A DNA stretch of 64,000 nt, taken from the NCBI RefSeq assembly GCF_014489555.1, contig NZ_CP060786.1, forward strand, positions 43,504 to 107,503, in the 5' to 3' direction. The translations under genes were made by a program, and so were the position numbers. The notes below the pieces were generated by a model. The model saw only the letters and a program-made list of their open reading frames with translations. It did no database searches and was not told the origin of the DNA. Shown piece by piece: positions 39,401-46,818 of this stretch (positions within the stretch are counted from its first letter, which is position 1; each line of letters begins with the position of its first letter). Source of the stretch: Hymenobacter qilianensis (lineage in GTDB: Bacteria > Bacteroidota > Bacteroidia > Cytophagales > Hymenobacteraceae).

Positions 39401-39711
39401 AGCGTCTGGTGCCCGTGCTGATGACGGCCCTGGTAGCAGCCCTGGCCCTGGTGCCGCTGACGCTGGCCAAGGACGCGCCGGGCAAGGAAATCCTGTATCC
39501 GGTGGCTACCGTGATTCTGGGCGGCCTGCTCTCCTCGACGTTCCTGGACATCATCGTCACACCCGTCGTGTTCTGGCTGGTGGGCGAGAAGGCCCTAGCC
39601 CAATACTTTGCTTCCCACCAGGAAGTGAGCCTCGACGACCACCCCCAGGAGTTGGATGCCCAGCCGCTGACGCCGGCCGGGGACCGCAATCCGGTACTGC
39701 CCGTGCGCTAA
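36490..39711 (+). CDS. Heavy-metal RND efflux pump (CusA/CzcA family), intact
   Basis: The 1,073-residue protein is a complete 12-helix RND proton antiporter. It starts MLDKIIRFALQNRLLMLTFA. The TM4 segment near residues 395-412 reads LAIAIGELVDDAIVDVENVY, which differs from the DFG-DGA pattern of the CzcA-TolC fusion in this window. In the heavy-metal RND subdivision it fits the AxG-type groups, so the substrate range probably differs; monovalent Cu/Ag or Ni are candidates. Periplasmic docking loops and the duplicate C-terminal half (LVGFITLTGIASRNGIMMI) are present, and the C-terminal tail is short with no TolC fusion. The TolC channel and adaptor are encoded just upstream. Confidence 0.9.
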   Translation: MLDKIIRFALQNRLLMLTFAVGLLLAGAYTAQQLPVDVLPDLDRPRVTVFLESPGMAPEEVEALVTLPVETALNGATGVSAVRSNSAIGLGMVFVEFDYGTDIFTARQIVSEKLQTVGEQLPTGITPVLGPISSVMGQIMLVGLSGGKETNAADLRTLANYTVRQRLLSIPGVAQVIPIGGDNLQYQVLLDMARLNATGITVNQVEDALRNSNLNTTGNFFDRNGSEVLIRNLGRLRSVTDIENIIVGYREQSPVRVVDIARVEFGARFKRGDGSVNGKPAVILSIEKQPGAATVGLTEAVEKALVELKPSLPKDVQVNTRLFKQSEFIESSITNVEEALRDGAILVIIVLFAFLLNVRTTFISLVAIPLSLLVTALVFRAAGISINTMTLGGLAIAIGELVDDAIVDVENVYRRLRENRQLPKPRPVLKVIYAASSEVRNSIVYATIIVVLVFLPLFALEGMEGRIFAPLGIAYITSIVASLFVSLTITPVLCYYLLPKMKQMDHPETDGGLVRWLKKKDTRLLGWGLQHPKLVLTSTALLFVMAAAMVPFFGTEFLPPFNEGSLTVNFSAPAGTSLTESNRLGTIGEEQMLKIPEVAYTARRTGRAELDEHAESVNNSEIEVAFKTEEELEKEGREMRSRDEILADMRDKLSLITGVNVNIGQPISHRLDHLLSGVRAQVAIKVFGNDLLELRRYANEIRAAAATVPGVVDLQVEKQVQIPQLLIRPREDALRAYGMERGEVVQDLETLFQGAVVSQMLNGQQRFDLIVKLPENQRNDLTAIGQTRIETPTGALIPVSQVADILYEPGPNTVNHENTQRRITISLNVAERDLGSTVKEIQQKVSQQVKLPAGYYLTYGGQFESQQSASQKILWLSLFSLAGIFLVLYSHFKSTYMVGQIMLNIPLALIGSVVAVLLTGGTFSIASLVGFITLTGIASRNGIMMISHYIHLVEHEGEKFGRRMIVRGSLERLVPVLMTALVAALALVPLTLAKDAPGKEILYPVATVILGGLLSSTFLDIIVTPVVFWLVGEKALAQYFASHQEVSLDDHPQELDAQPLTPAGDRNPVLPVR

Positions 39712-39714
39712 GGG

Positions 39715-40026
39715 ATGCTCCACGCTTTTCTCCATATCACGGTGCCTGGCCTCGTCGCCCTGGGATTTTACCGGCCCCACTGGCGGCGGGTCTGGCTGGT
39801 GCTGGCCGCGGCCTTGCTGCTCGACCTGGACCACCTGTGGGCCACGCCCTTCTACGACCCGGACCGCTGCAGCATCAACTTCCACACCTTCCACACCTAC
39901 TGGGCCATCGGCGGCTACGGGCTGCTGCTCGTGCCCGCCCGCACCCGGGTGTGGGCCGTGGGCTTTCTGCTGCACATGGGGCTGGACTACATCGAGTGCT
40001 GGCAACGCGGCATCTACCTGCCTTAA
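39715..40026 (+). CDS. DUF6122 membrane protein
   Basis: A 103-residue protein with about three helices. The motif LDLDHLWATPFYDPDRCSIN (near residues 37-56), followed by FHTFHTYW, marks the family: acidic and histidine residues in a helix and the PxYDPxRC unit. It starts 3 bases after the RND pump stop. Two other copies in the window (49230-50009, 52453-52701) carry the same LDLDHLLAxPIxDPxRCS motif. The DLDH and DPxRC residues look like a metal-binding or catalytic site in the membrane; the function is unknown. Confidence 0.75.
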   Translation: MLHAFLHITVPGLVALGFYRPHWRRVWLVLAAALLLDLDHLWATPFYDPDRCSINFHTFHTYWAIGGYGLLLVPARTRVWAVGFLLHMGLDYIECWQRGIYLP

Positions 40027-40038
40027 CGCCGCGCACTA

Positions 40039-40629
40039 ATGGTCCCTTACCCCGATGCTGCTTCGCCTACCACTGTGCTCTACATCAAGCACATGGTGTG
40101 CGCGCGCGGCATTCGGGTGGTGCGCCAGGAGTTGGAAGGGCTGGGCCTGCAGGTGCTCGACGTGCGGCTGGGCGCCGCTACGGTCGCCGGCCCGGCGGAA
40201 GCGGTGGACTGGCCCCGGGTGCGGGCCGCGCTGGAAGCGGCCCGGTTCGCGCTGCTTGAAACCTGGCACCAGACGCTGGTGGAACGAGTGAGCGGAGCGG
40301 TAAACCGGCGGCTGCGTCAACCGGGGGAGGTGCTGCGGCACCGGGCCTTTGGGGCGGCCGTGGCCCAGGAGCTGGGGTTGTCGTATCCGCAGCTTAGCGC
40401 GGCCTTTGCCCGGCTGGGCACCGGCCAAACCCTGGCGGGTTTCCTCCTCGGCGAACGCCTGGCCTATGCTCAGGAGCTGCTGGCCTCGTCGGACCTCGGC
40501 GTGGGCCTCATTGCCCGGCGGCTGGGGTACAGCAGCCTGGCTCACTTCTCCGGTCAGTTCCGGCGCCTGACCCGCTGTTCGCCTTCCACGTACCGCCGGC
40601 TGCAGCAGGCCGAGGTGGGCCTTGATTGA
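40039..40629 (+). CDS. HMA-like domain fused to AraC-type regulator, second copy
   Basis: An intact 196-residue paralogue of the regulator at 24696-25318. The N-terminal HMA-like half reads VLYIKHMVCARGIRVVRQEL. The second cysteine of the CxxC is replaced by Gly (CARG), so direct Cu(I) binding is doubtful. The C-terminal AraC domain is complete (LGLSYPQLSAAFARL, GVGLIARRLGYSSLAHFSGQ, RRLTRCSPSTYRRL). It starts 12 bases after the DUF6122 gene and likely belongs to the same efflux operon. Role as a regulator of copper genes is inferred. Confidence 0.75.
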   Translation: MVPYPDAASPTTVLYIKHMVCARGIRVVRQELEGLGLQVLDVRLGAATVAGPAEAVDWPRVRAALEAARFALLETWHQTLVERVSGAVNRRLRQPGEVLRHRAFGAAVAQELGLSYPQLSAAFARLGTGQTLAGFLLGERLAYAQELLASSDLGVGLIARRLGYSSLAHFSGQFRRLTRCSPSTYRRLQQAEVGLD

Positions 40630-40868
40630 AAGTTTGGTTTAAATATTACATGGGTTTAATTGGGTTGAATTCTCCAGCAGCCGTTACCATCGAAGCAGCA
40701 TAGCTCTCTGAAATGGGTCTGGCTATCTTTAGAATTCACTCCAGCTAAGAGGCATGAGGCCTGGTAGGCAGGTCGTACTCGTTTGCAGCGCTCTGATTTT
40801 TCAGTGTTAGGTCAGGTAGGTAAACCGTGTACCTTCGTTACGGCTACGAGCTTTCTTGACTTATAACT

Positions 40869-42893
40869 ATGCCAGTTGCACTAGATGTAGGGCTCCTCTT
40901 CCATGCGCTGCCCACACCCTACATGCTGCTCTCACCGGCCTTGGTGATTGAAGCCGCCAGTGACGCCTACCTGCGGGCCACGCTGACGAAGCGGGAGCGC
41001 CTGGTAGGGCAGTACCTGTTTGATGCCTTCCCCGACAACCCGCTCTCGCCCGAGGCTCAGAGTGTGCATAACCTGCGCGCTTCGCTCACGCAGGTGCTCG
41101 TCACCGGGCAGCCGCACGAGATGGCCCCCCAGCACTACGATGTGCCCGACCCCGAGCGCCCCGGCAAGTTCGTCGAGCGCCACTGGCACCCGCTCAATAC
41201 CCCGCTACTGGATCCGCAGGGCCGGGTACTCTACATACTCCATTCCGCGCGCGACGTCACGGCCGAAGTGCAGGCCCAAGTGCACCTGCGCGCAAGCCAT
41301 GCCGCCGATCAGCACGCCCGCGCCGAGGCCGAGCGCCAGGCCGCCGAGCGCCTGACGTTCTACCGGGTGTTTGAGCAAACCCCTGCGCTCGTGGCCTTGC
41401 TGCGCGACCCTGGCCACCGCTTCGAGTACGTTAACCCCGCCTACCAGGCCTTGTTCCCCGGCCGCCAACTCGTAGGCCTCGACCTGGCCGTGGCGGTGCC
41501 CGAGCTACAAGACCAAGGATTTGGGGACCTGCTGGACCGCGTGTACCAGACCAGCGAGACCTACTTTGGTCAGGAGATGCCCTTCACGGCGCAGCCCCCG
41601 CCCGGGCAGCCGCCGCGCCGCGCCTACTACAACTTCACCTACCAGGCCTACCGGGAAAACGGTCAGGTAGCGGGCATCTCCATTTTTGCCTACGACGTGA
41701 CCGAGCAGGTGCTGGCACGCCAGGAACGCGCCGCGCAGCAGCGGCAGTTGCAGGACGTGTTCGAACAGGCGCCGGTCGCCATTTTCGTGGTACGCGGGGA
41801 AGAGTACATCTTCGACGTCGTGAACCCCAGCATGGGGCAGATGTTGGGCAGCACGCCAGACCAAATACTGGGTCAACGTTACTTCGACCTGCTCCCGGCC
41901 CTGGCCGACCAAGGCTACCGCGACCTGCTCGCGCAGATCTGGCACTCGGGCCAGGAGTACGTGGCCCACGAGCAGGCGGCGCAGCTGCCCCACCATCGCG
42001 ACGGGGAACCGGGCTATTATAACTTCAGCTACGTGCCCCTGCGCAATGCCGAAGGACGTACCACCAGCATTATGTGCGTGGCCGTAGACGTCACCGCCCA
42101 AGTACGGGCCCGCCAGCAGGTGCAGGACTTAAATGAAGAACTAGCGGCCATTAACGAGGAGTTGCAAGTCACCAACGAGGAGCTGAACCAAAGCAACACG
42201 CAGCTCACGCGCACCAACGTGGACCTGGATACGTTCGTCTACACGGCCTCGCACGACTTGAAAGCGCCCATCACCAACATCGAAAGCATTGTCCTGGCTT
42301 TGCGCGAGACGCTACCGGCCGCCGTGCAGCACGACGAGATGGTGGCCCACCTGCTGGCGCTGCTGGACAAAACAATCGCCCGCTTCCAGGTGACCATCAC
42401 TCAGCTCACCGATATGACCCGGCTGCAACTGGCCCACACCGGTCCCGTCGAACCGGTGGTGCTGGCCCAGGTGGTGGAGGATGTCCGCCTGGATTTAACC
42501 CCCCTACTCCTGGCCGCCCAGACCCAGCTCACCGTGGACCTGACGCCGGAGTTGGTCGTGTCCTTCGCCCCGGCCAATCTGCGGAGCGTGGTCTACAATC
42601 TGCTTAGTAACGCCATCAAGTATCGGGCACCCGACCGGCCTTCGGTGGTGCTGGTGCGCGCCGCGCAAACGCCCAATGGAGTGGTGCTGGCAGTGCAAGA
42701 CAATGGTTTGGGCATGAGCGAGGTGCAGCAGCGCCAACTCTTCGGCCTGTTCCAACGGTTGCATACGCACGTGGAAGGCACGGGCGTGGGTCTCTACATC
42801 AGCAAGCGCCTGGTGGAGAATGCGGGCGGCACCATTTCGGTGCAGAGTCAGCCCCATCAGGGCACGACCTTCACCGTCACCTTTCCTGCCTAA
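40869..42893 (+). CDS. PAS-domain sensor histidine kinase
   Basis: The 674-residue soluble protein has three PAS-like units (about residues 15-130, 160-285 and 295-420). A coiled-coil linker with the repeat ELAAINEELQVTNEELNQSN follows, then a HisKA domain (FVYTASHDLKAPITNIESIV, His near residue 461), and a HATPase domain: NLRSVVYNLLSNAIKYR (N box), VQDNGLGMS (G1) and GTGVGLYISKRLVENAGG (G2). There is no membrane segment, so it senses a cytosolic signal. A response regulator follows at 22 bases. The pair sits between the efflux operon and the copper storage gene; a link to metals is possible but not shown. Confidence 0.9.
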   Translation: MPVALDVGLLFHALPTPYMLLSPALVIEAASDAYLRATLTKRERLVGQYLFDAFPDNPLSPEAQSVHNLRASLTQVLVTGQPHEMAPQHYDVPDPERPGKFVERHWHPLNTPLLDPQGRVLYILHSARDVTAEVQAQVHLRASHAADQHARAEAERQAAERLTFYRVFEQTPALVALLRDPGHRFEYVNPAYQALFPGRQLVGLDLAVAVPELQDQGFGDLLDRVYQTSETYFGQEMPFTAQPPPGQPPRRAYYNFTYQAYRENGQVAGISIFAYDVTEQVLARQERAAQQRQLQDVFEQAPVAIFVVRGEEYIFDVVNPSMGQMLGSTPDQILGQRYFDLLPALADQGYRDLLAQIWHSGQEYVAHEQAAQLPHHRDGEPGYYNFSYVPLRNAEGRTTSIMCVAVDVTAQVRARQQVQDLNEELAAINEELQVTNEELNQSNTQLTRTNVDLDTFVYTASHDLKAPITNIESIVLALRETLPAAVQHDEMVAHLLALLDKTIARFQVTITQLTDMTRLQLAHTGPVEPVVLAQVVEDVRLDLTPLLLAAQTQLTVDLTPELVVSFAPANLRSVVYNLLSNAIKYRAPDRPSVVLVRAAQTPNGVVLAVQDNGLGMSEVQQRQLFGLFQRLHTHVEGTGVGLYISKRLVENAGGTISVQSQPHQGTTFTVTFPA

Positions 42894-42915
42894 GCGCCTT
42901 TTCTTCTTTTGCTCT

Positions 42916-43332
42916 ATGCCGCCGTTAACTACCGTGCTCCTAGTCGATGACGACAGCACCACCAATTTCCTCAACAAACTGTTGCTGACCCGGATGGGGG
43001 TAGCGGAGCAGGTGCTGCTCGCCGAGAATGGCGAGCAGGCCTTGCGCACCATCGTGCAGACCTGCTCGGCGCCGGCCGCCGCGCCCTGCCCGCAGTTAAT
43101 CCTGCTGGATATGAACATGCCTGTCATGAACGGGCTGGCCTTTCTCGAAGCGTACGCGCAGCTGCCCCGGGACCAGCAGTCAGCCATTGTCATCATTATG
43201 CTTACTACCTCGCTCCACCCCCTGGACTTGGGACGTGTCCAGCGACAGCCCATTGCTGGCTTTCTGAGCAAACCGTTGACCAAGGAAAAGGTCACCGCTA
43301 TTCTAGCCGAGCATTTCCCGGCTCCCGGGTAG
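42916..43332 (+). CDS. Single-domain response regulator
   Basis: From ATG 42916 this 138-residue protein is a receiver domain alone: VLLVDDDSTTNFLNKLLL (acidic pocket), LILLDMNMPVMNGLAF (phospho-acceptor Asp near residue 65), a TTS segment in the Thr/Ser position, and FLSKPLTKEKV with the conserved Lys. There is no DNA-binding domain, so it may act by protein contact or as a phospho-relay. It partners the histidine kinase just upstream. Confidence 0.87.
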   Translation: MPPLTTVLLVDDDSTTNFLNKLLLTRMGVAEQVLLAENGEQALRTIVQTCSAPAAAPCPQLILLDMNMPVMNGLAFLEAYAQLPRDQQSAIVIIMLTTSLHPLDLGRVQRQPIAGFLSKPLTKEKVTAILAEHFPAPG

Positions 43333-43478
43333 GGGGAAGATCTTCCCTCCACGATTCACGCGGGTTTTCCCCTGCGCCGACTGACTACCAGTTCCCCCTG
43401 CTAAGAAGGGAAATGTAACAGTTGGACCAAACTTGTAACCAAGGCCGAAGTGGTGCCAGTTACGGTGGAGAAATCCCA

Positions 43479-43490
43479 AAATCATGCAAG
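43479..43490 (+). promoter_or_regulatory. Recurrent motif, copy 6 (AAATCATGCAAG)
   Basis: One mismatch to the consensus (C for T at position 5), in gene orientation, ending 99 bases upstream of the copper storage gene start. The 256-base intergenic region also holds a G-tract site at 43525. Confidence 0.55.
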
Positions 43491-43524
43491 GGAAGGGATG
43501 TAATATATAAAACCGCAGATAGCA

Positions 43525-43536
43525 GGGGGGTATACC
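43525..43536 (+). promoter_or_regulatory. Candidate CsoR-type G-tract operator, second copy
   Basis: GGGGGGTATACC lies 53 bases upstream of the Csp start and matches the G-tract at 9319-9330 before the CsoR-type gene in 11 of 12 positions (GGGGGGTAT-CC, with A in place of the gap). The surrounding TATACCTATATAG is AT-rich and promoter-like. CsoR control of the storage protein is inferred. Confidence 0.45.
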
Positions 43537-43588
43537 TATATAGCGGCCCGGTTGGGTTGCCTTATCTGTTCACCTAACCCTCTTTCCT

Positions 43589-43924
43589 ATGCACAATCAG
43601 AATCAAAGCCTCCTCGCTGCCCTCAACGCCTGTATCGCTGCCTGCGAGCACTGCGCCACCGCCTGCCTGCAAGAGCAGGACGTGAAGATGATGGCCCGCT
43701 GTATTCAGCTGGACCGCGACTGCGCCGATATTTGTGCCCTGACTGCCCGCTTCGTGGCCCGTGGATCCGAGCACGCCCAACACCTGCTGCAACTCTGTGC
43801 TCAAATCTGTCATGCCTGCGGAGTGGAATGTGCCCAGCACGGCGAGCACCACGACCATTGTCGTATGTGCGCTGAGGCCTGCAAGCAGTGCGAAGAAGCC
43901 TGTTTGGCCGGCGTAACCGCTTAG
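43589..43924 (+). CDS. Csp-like four-helix-bundle copper storage protein (DUF326)
   Basis: The 111-residue protein has a high Cys and His content arranged in CxxxC and CxxC patterns on predicted helices: CIAACEHCATACLQEQD, CIQLDRDCADICALTA, CAQICHACGVECAQHGEHH, CRMCAEACKQCEEACLA. This is the pattern of Csp copper storage proteins, in which Cys side chains fill the core of a four-helix bundle. There is no signal peptide, so it should be cytosolic (Csp3-like). Two regulatory sites stand upstream (the recurrent motif and a G-tract) and a terminator follows. Confidence 0.88.
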   Translation: MHNQNQSLLAALNACIAACEHCATACLQEQDVKMMARCIQLDRDCADICALTARFVARGSEHAQHLLQLCAQICHACGVECAQHGEHHDHCRMCAEACKQCEEACLAGVTA

Positions 43925-43943
43925 TCGGGTTTCCGTTGCTGAA

Positions 43944-43973
43944 AAGCCGGCTTGTAGCATTACAGGCCGGCTT
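43944..43973 (+). terminator. Hairpin terminator after the Csp gene
   Basis: AAGCCGGC (43944-43951) pairs with GCCGGCTT (43966-43973) across a 14-base loop, starting 20 bases past the Csp stop. The U-tract is minimal. Confidence 0.45.
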
Positions 43974-44026
43974 CCGCATTTCTGCCGGCCGGGAATTTAA
44001 GCACGTTTGCGACGCAATTCTATACG

Positions 44027-44051
44027 GCTACCCACCCCGGGGGTCGGTAGC
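44027..44051. promoter_or_regulatory. Inverted repeat GCTACC...GGTAGC
   Basis: GCTACCCACCCC pairs with GGGGGTCGGTAGC, an imperfect repeat (11 of 13 positions) centred 50 bases before the start at 44088. Its C/G core with TA ends is of the general kind seen for CsoR-family operators. No direct evidence. Confidence 0.35.
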
Positions 44052-44087
44052 TTTACTACTTATTTCCCGCCTCTCAATTCCCATCCC

Positions 44088-44726
44088 ATGTCATTCTCCC
44101 CGCCGCTGCGCAAGCTCGTGCTCACGGCTCACATTACCTTTTCCGTGGGCTGGCTGGGGGCCGTCGCTGCCTTTCTGGCCTTGGCCATCGCGGGCCTAGT
44201 CAGCTCGGACCCGCAGTTGGTGCGAGCGGCCTACCTGGCCATGGGCCTGAGCGGCTGGTTTGTCATCGTACCCTCCAACCTGGGCGCGCTCGCAACGGGG
44301 GTGGCGCAGGCCCTGGGTACCCCCTGGGGATTATTTAAGCACTACTGGGTGCTGGTCAAGCTGGTGCTCACGGTGGGGGCCACGCTGCTATTGCTGCTGC
44401 ACATGCAACCCGTGACCTATCTAGCGGACGTAGCCGCGAAAACGGACCTGTCCGCCACCGATCTGCGCGGGCTGCGCCTGCAGCTCTTGGCTGACGCCGC
44501 GGCCGCGCTAGTGGTGCTGCTCACGGCCACGGCTATTTCCGTTTATAAGCCCTGGGGCCGCATCGGTCAGTGGCGACAAGCAAGGCGCGATCGGGTAGAA
44601 CGAGGGTTGCCCGCGTCGGCGGGACCCACCCCCTGGAGTCGTTACCTGCTGCTGATCCTGCTGGCGCTGGGCCTACTTTTTGTTCTTGGCAAGCACCTGC
44701 TAAGCGGGGGCATGGGCCACCATTAA
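44088..44726 (+). CDS. Polytopic membrane protein, unknown family
   Basis: From ATG 44088 this 212-residue protein has four or five helices. It begins with LRKLVLTAHITFSVGWLGAV, followed by VRAAYLAMGLSGWFVIVPSN and GTPWGLFKHYWVLVKLVLTV, a set of conserved segments seen in small integral membrane proteins related to DUF2269. Histidines in several helices (TAHITF, KHYW, LLHMQP) could bind haem or a metal. The tail ends GGMGHH, a possible metal-binding end. The next gene is CopZ-like. Role unknown. Confidence 0.6.
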   Translation: MSFSPPLRKLVLTAHITFSVGWLGAVAAFLALAIAGLVSSDPQLVRAAYLAMGLSGWFVIVPSNLGALATGVAQALGTPWGLFKHYWVLVKLVLTVGATLLLLLHMQPVTYLADVAAKTDLSATDLRGLRLQLLADAAAALVVLLTATAISVYKPWGRIGQWRQARRDRVERGLPASAGPTPWSRYLLLILLALGLLFVLGKHLLSGGMGHH

Positions 44727-44765
44727 AGGTACTGGTTACTGGTACCAGCGCGGGGAGTAGACTTC

Positions 44766-44777
44766 AAATCATGCAAG
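44766..44777 (+). promoter_or_regulatory. Recurrent motif, copy 7 (AAATCATGCAAG)
   Basis: Same single-mismatch variant as at 43479, in gene orientation, ending 100 bases upstream of the CopZ-like start, almost the same spacing as before the Csp gene. Confidence 0.55.
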
Positions 44778-44876
44778 CCAGAAGCCTAATTCTGTACCCC
44801 TTCCCGGGCACGGGCCGCTACTTTTGGGTGTTTTAATCCCGAACCCGCCCGCCTTGGGCGCTACTCATTTCTTCTT

Positions 44877-45083
44877 ATGAAAACGCTCCAATTCAAAACC
44901 AACATCAATTGCGGCGGCTGCATCAAGGCCGTGACGCCCACCCTTAATGGTGAGAAGGCCATCACCTCCTGGCAGGTGGACACGACCAACCCCAATAAGG
45001 TGCTCACCGTGACCGGCGACGTCACCGAAGAGCAGGTACTGGCGCTCGTGGAAGATGCCGGCTTCAAGGCTCAAAAAGCCTAA
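44877..45083 (+). CDS. copZ: CopZ-like copper chaperone (HMA domain)
   Basis: A 68-residue single HMA domain. It reads MKTLQFKTNINCGGCIKAV, with CxxC (CGGC) near residues 12-15, then VDTTNPNKVLTVTGD and QVLALVEDAGFKAQKA, completing the ferredoxin-like fold. The usual Met before the CxxC is replaced by Ile-Asn. It should carry Cu(I) in the cytosol to CopA or to the storage protein. It stands alone with a motif 100 bases upstream; the Cys-rich exported protein follows at 95 bases. Confidence 0.85.
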   Translation: MKTLQFKTNINCGGCIKAVTPTLNGEKAITSWQVDTTNPNKVLTVTGDVTEEQVLALVEDAGFKAQKA

Positions 45084-45177
45084 TTACTTTCTTTATCATT
45101 ACCCACGGCGTACGGACCGTGGCTAGTTGTACCATCCCGCGGCCGTACCGGCGGGCTCACCCTAACCACTCGAACCG

Positions 45178-45375
45178 ATGAAACGCAAAATGATGATGTT
45201 CGGCGCTGCGGCGCTGCTCTCCGGTGGCGCCCTGTTTGGCTTTACCAACCCCGCGCCTACCGCCGCGGACTGCCCGCTAAAAGGCACGCCCGATTGCCCG
45301 CTGGTAGAGAACTGCGCCCAGGCCGGTACGCCGGCCTGCGCGACCGGTGCCCCTGACTGCTGCGCTGCCAAGTAA
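45178..45375 (+). CDS. Small exported Cys-rich protein (paralogue of 8286-8483)
   Basis: A 65-residue protein with a signal peptide (MKRKMMMFGAAALLSGGALF) and a mature part with six cysteines (DCPLKGTPDCPLVENC, then ACATGAPDCCAAK). About half of the residues match the paralogue at 8286-8483, including the signal region and all six cysteines. It is followed by a clear terminator. Presence in both metal regions of the window suggests a conserved small metal-binding or redox protein of the envelope. Confidence 0.68.
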   Translation: MKRKMMMFGAAALLSGGALFGFTNPAPTAADCPLKGTPDCPLVENCAQAGTPACATGAPDCCAAK

Positions 45376-45393
45376 GCTGATTTTGCTCGTTGT

Positions 45394-45424
45394 AAACGCC
45401 TGGCCCTGCGGCCGGGCGTTTTTC
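45394..45424 (+). terminator. Intrinsic terminator
   Basis: AAACGCCTGGCC (45394-45405) pairs with GGCCGGGCGTTT (45110-type loop of four bases; right arm 45410-45421), a 12-bp stem with one G-U pair, followed by a T-tract. It lies 18 bases past the Cys-rich gene. Confidence 0.8.
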
Positions 45425-45492
45425 GTTTTAGCGGCCCACCAAAGCCGCTCAAAGCCGAGTCCGGCACGCTTAGCCGTCAACCATTCTGCTTG

Positions 45493-45504
45493 AAATTATG
45501 CAAC
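45493..45504 (+). promoter_or_regulatory. Recurrent motif, copy 8 (AAATTATGCAAC)
   Basis: Matches the motif at 11 of 12 positions (last base C) in gene orientation, 190 bases upstream of the DUF2231 gene that begins the copper oxidase pair. Confidence 0.5.
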
Positions 45505-45694
45505 CGGGCGACCCTGTGCATGCAAACATTGGGGAGAGTTGACCACGTATGGAAGCACAAGGAAAAGCACCGACCACTTGGCTAGAACTGGCGGTCAGCG
45601 CTTCTCTCCCTCGCCCTTCGGGATGTGTCCCCCGCGCTGCTGCTTGCGGTGAGCCGGGGTTTTCTCGTGTACCAGCCTTATTCCATTCGGCTCT

Positions 45695-46812
45695 ATGTTT
45701 TCAGATTTTCCCAATCTGCACCCCTTGGTGGTGCACGTGCCCATCGTTCTGATTATGCTAGCGGCCGCCCTGCAGGGCCTGCTGGTGTATCGCGACTGGC
45801 CCCCGGTGCGCTGGATAACGCTGGGTATCATGGCCGGCGGCTTTGCCGGGGCCCTGGCGGCTAGCACGGTGTTCCACGCGGCGGCGGCTGGTTTGTCGCC
45901 CCGGGCGGCGGCGGTGTACGCGGCCCACGAGCAGTACGCGGGCTATACCCTGTGGCTCTCGGGCATCACCCTGCTGCTGGCCGGCGTAGGCCGATACTTT
46001 AAGATTGAGCGCCGGTCCTACGAAGGGCTGGTGCTGGTTGTGGCTGTGGCCGCGGCCGGCGTGCTCTCCGTGGCCGGCCACCGGGGTGCCCAGTTAGTTT
46101 ACGTAGAGGGTGTGGGGCCCCAGGGCAACCTGCTCGATAAAAGCCACGGCCACGGGGGCGAGGAAGCCATGCCCGCCATGGACATGCCGGCGCCCGGCAC
46201 CGACGCGCCCCACCTGGATCCTGTACCGCACGAGCCGCCGCCCGCAGGCCCGTCGGCCAGCGGCTCGCCCAACCAGGCCCAACCCAGAATGGAGGGCATG
46301 AACATGCCCCCTCAACCGCGCGGCGGCCAACCCTCGCGGGCCCCGGCGGCCGAGACCCCGCGGCCAGGGGCCATGGCGGATATGCCGGGGATGAACATGC
46401 CCGGCATGAGCACGCCGCGTTCCTCCGCCCCGGCCCCCGGCCGTAAAGCACAGCCCGCCCCGATGGATATGAGCAACATGCCGGGCATGGACATGGGCCC
46501 CCCCGCTCTAAAAATACGCCCCGGAATCAGCCCGCCATGGGCAATATGGGTACGATGAAGGGCATGGAGAACATGCCCGGCATGCCGCCCGCCGGCGGTC
46601 AAAAGCCCGCCACGACCCGCCAGTCCATGAACGACATGCCGGGCATGCCGGGCATGAAAAAGGGCGAATCCATGCCTAGTATGGGCGACATGAAGGGAAT
46701 GGAAGGGAAGGGCGCGGGGACAATGCCGGGCATGGCGATGCCCAGTCCCCTGGACAAGTTTCGCTTCGAGGACAACAACCCCGCGCGCAACCAACCCAAA
46801 AGTAATAACTAA
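45695..46812 (+). CDS. DUF2231-like membrane protein with long Met-rich tail, one frameshift
   Basis: The first 150 residues hold four membrane helices starting FPNLHPLVVHVPIVLIMLAA, the DUF2231 pattern with its HPxxVHxP motif. A hydrophilic tail of about 220 residues follows, rich in Met, Pro, Gly and His (MPAMDMPAPG, MADMPGMNMPGMS, MSNMPGMDMG). A single missing base in the C7 run near 46499-46507 breaks the frame; repaired, the tail continues NMGTMKGMENMPGMPPAGG and NDMPGMPGMKKG. The MPGM and GMDM repeats should bind Cu(I) in the periplasm. The next gene is the copper oxidase, which has similar Met-rich loops, so the two probably work together. Confidence 0.72.
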
Positions 46813-46818
46813 TTGACA

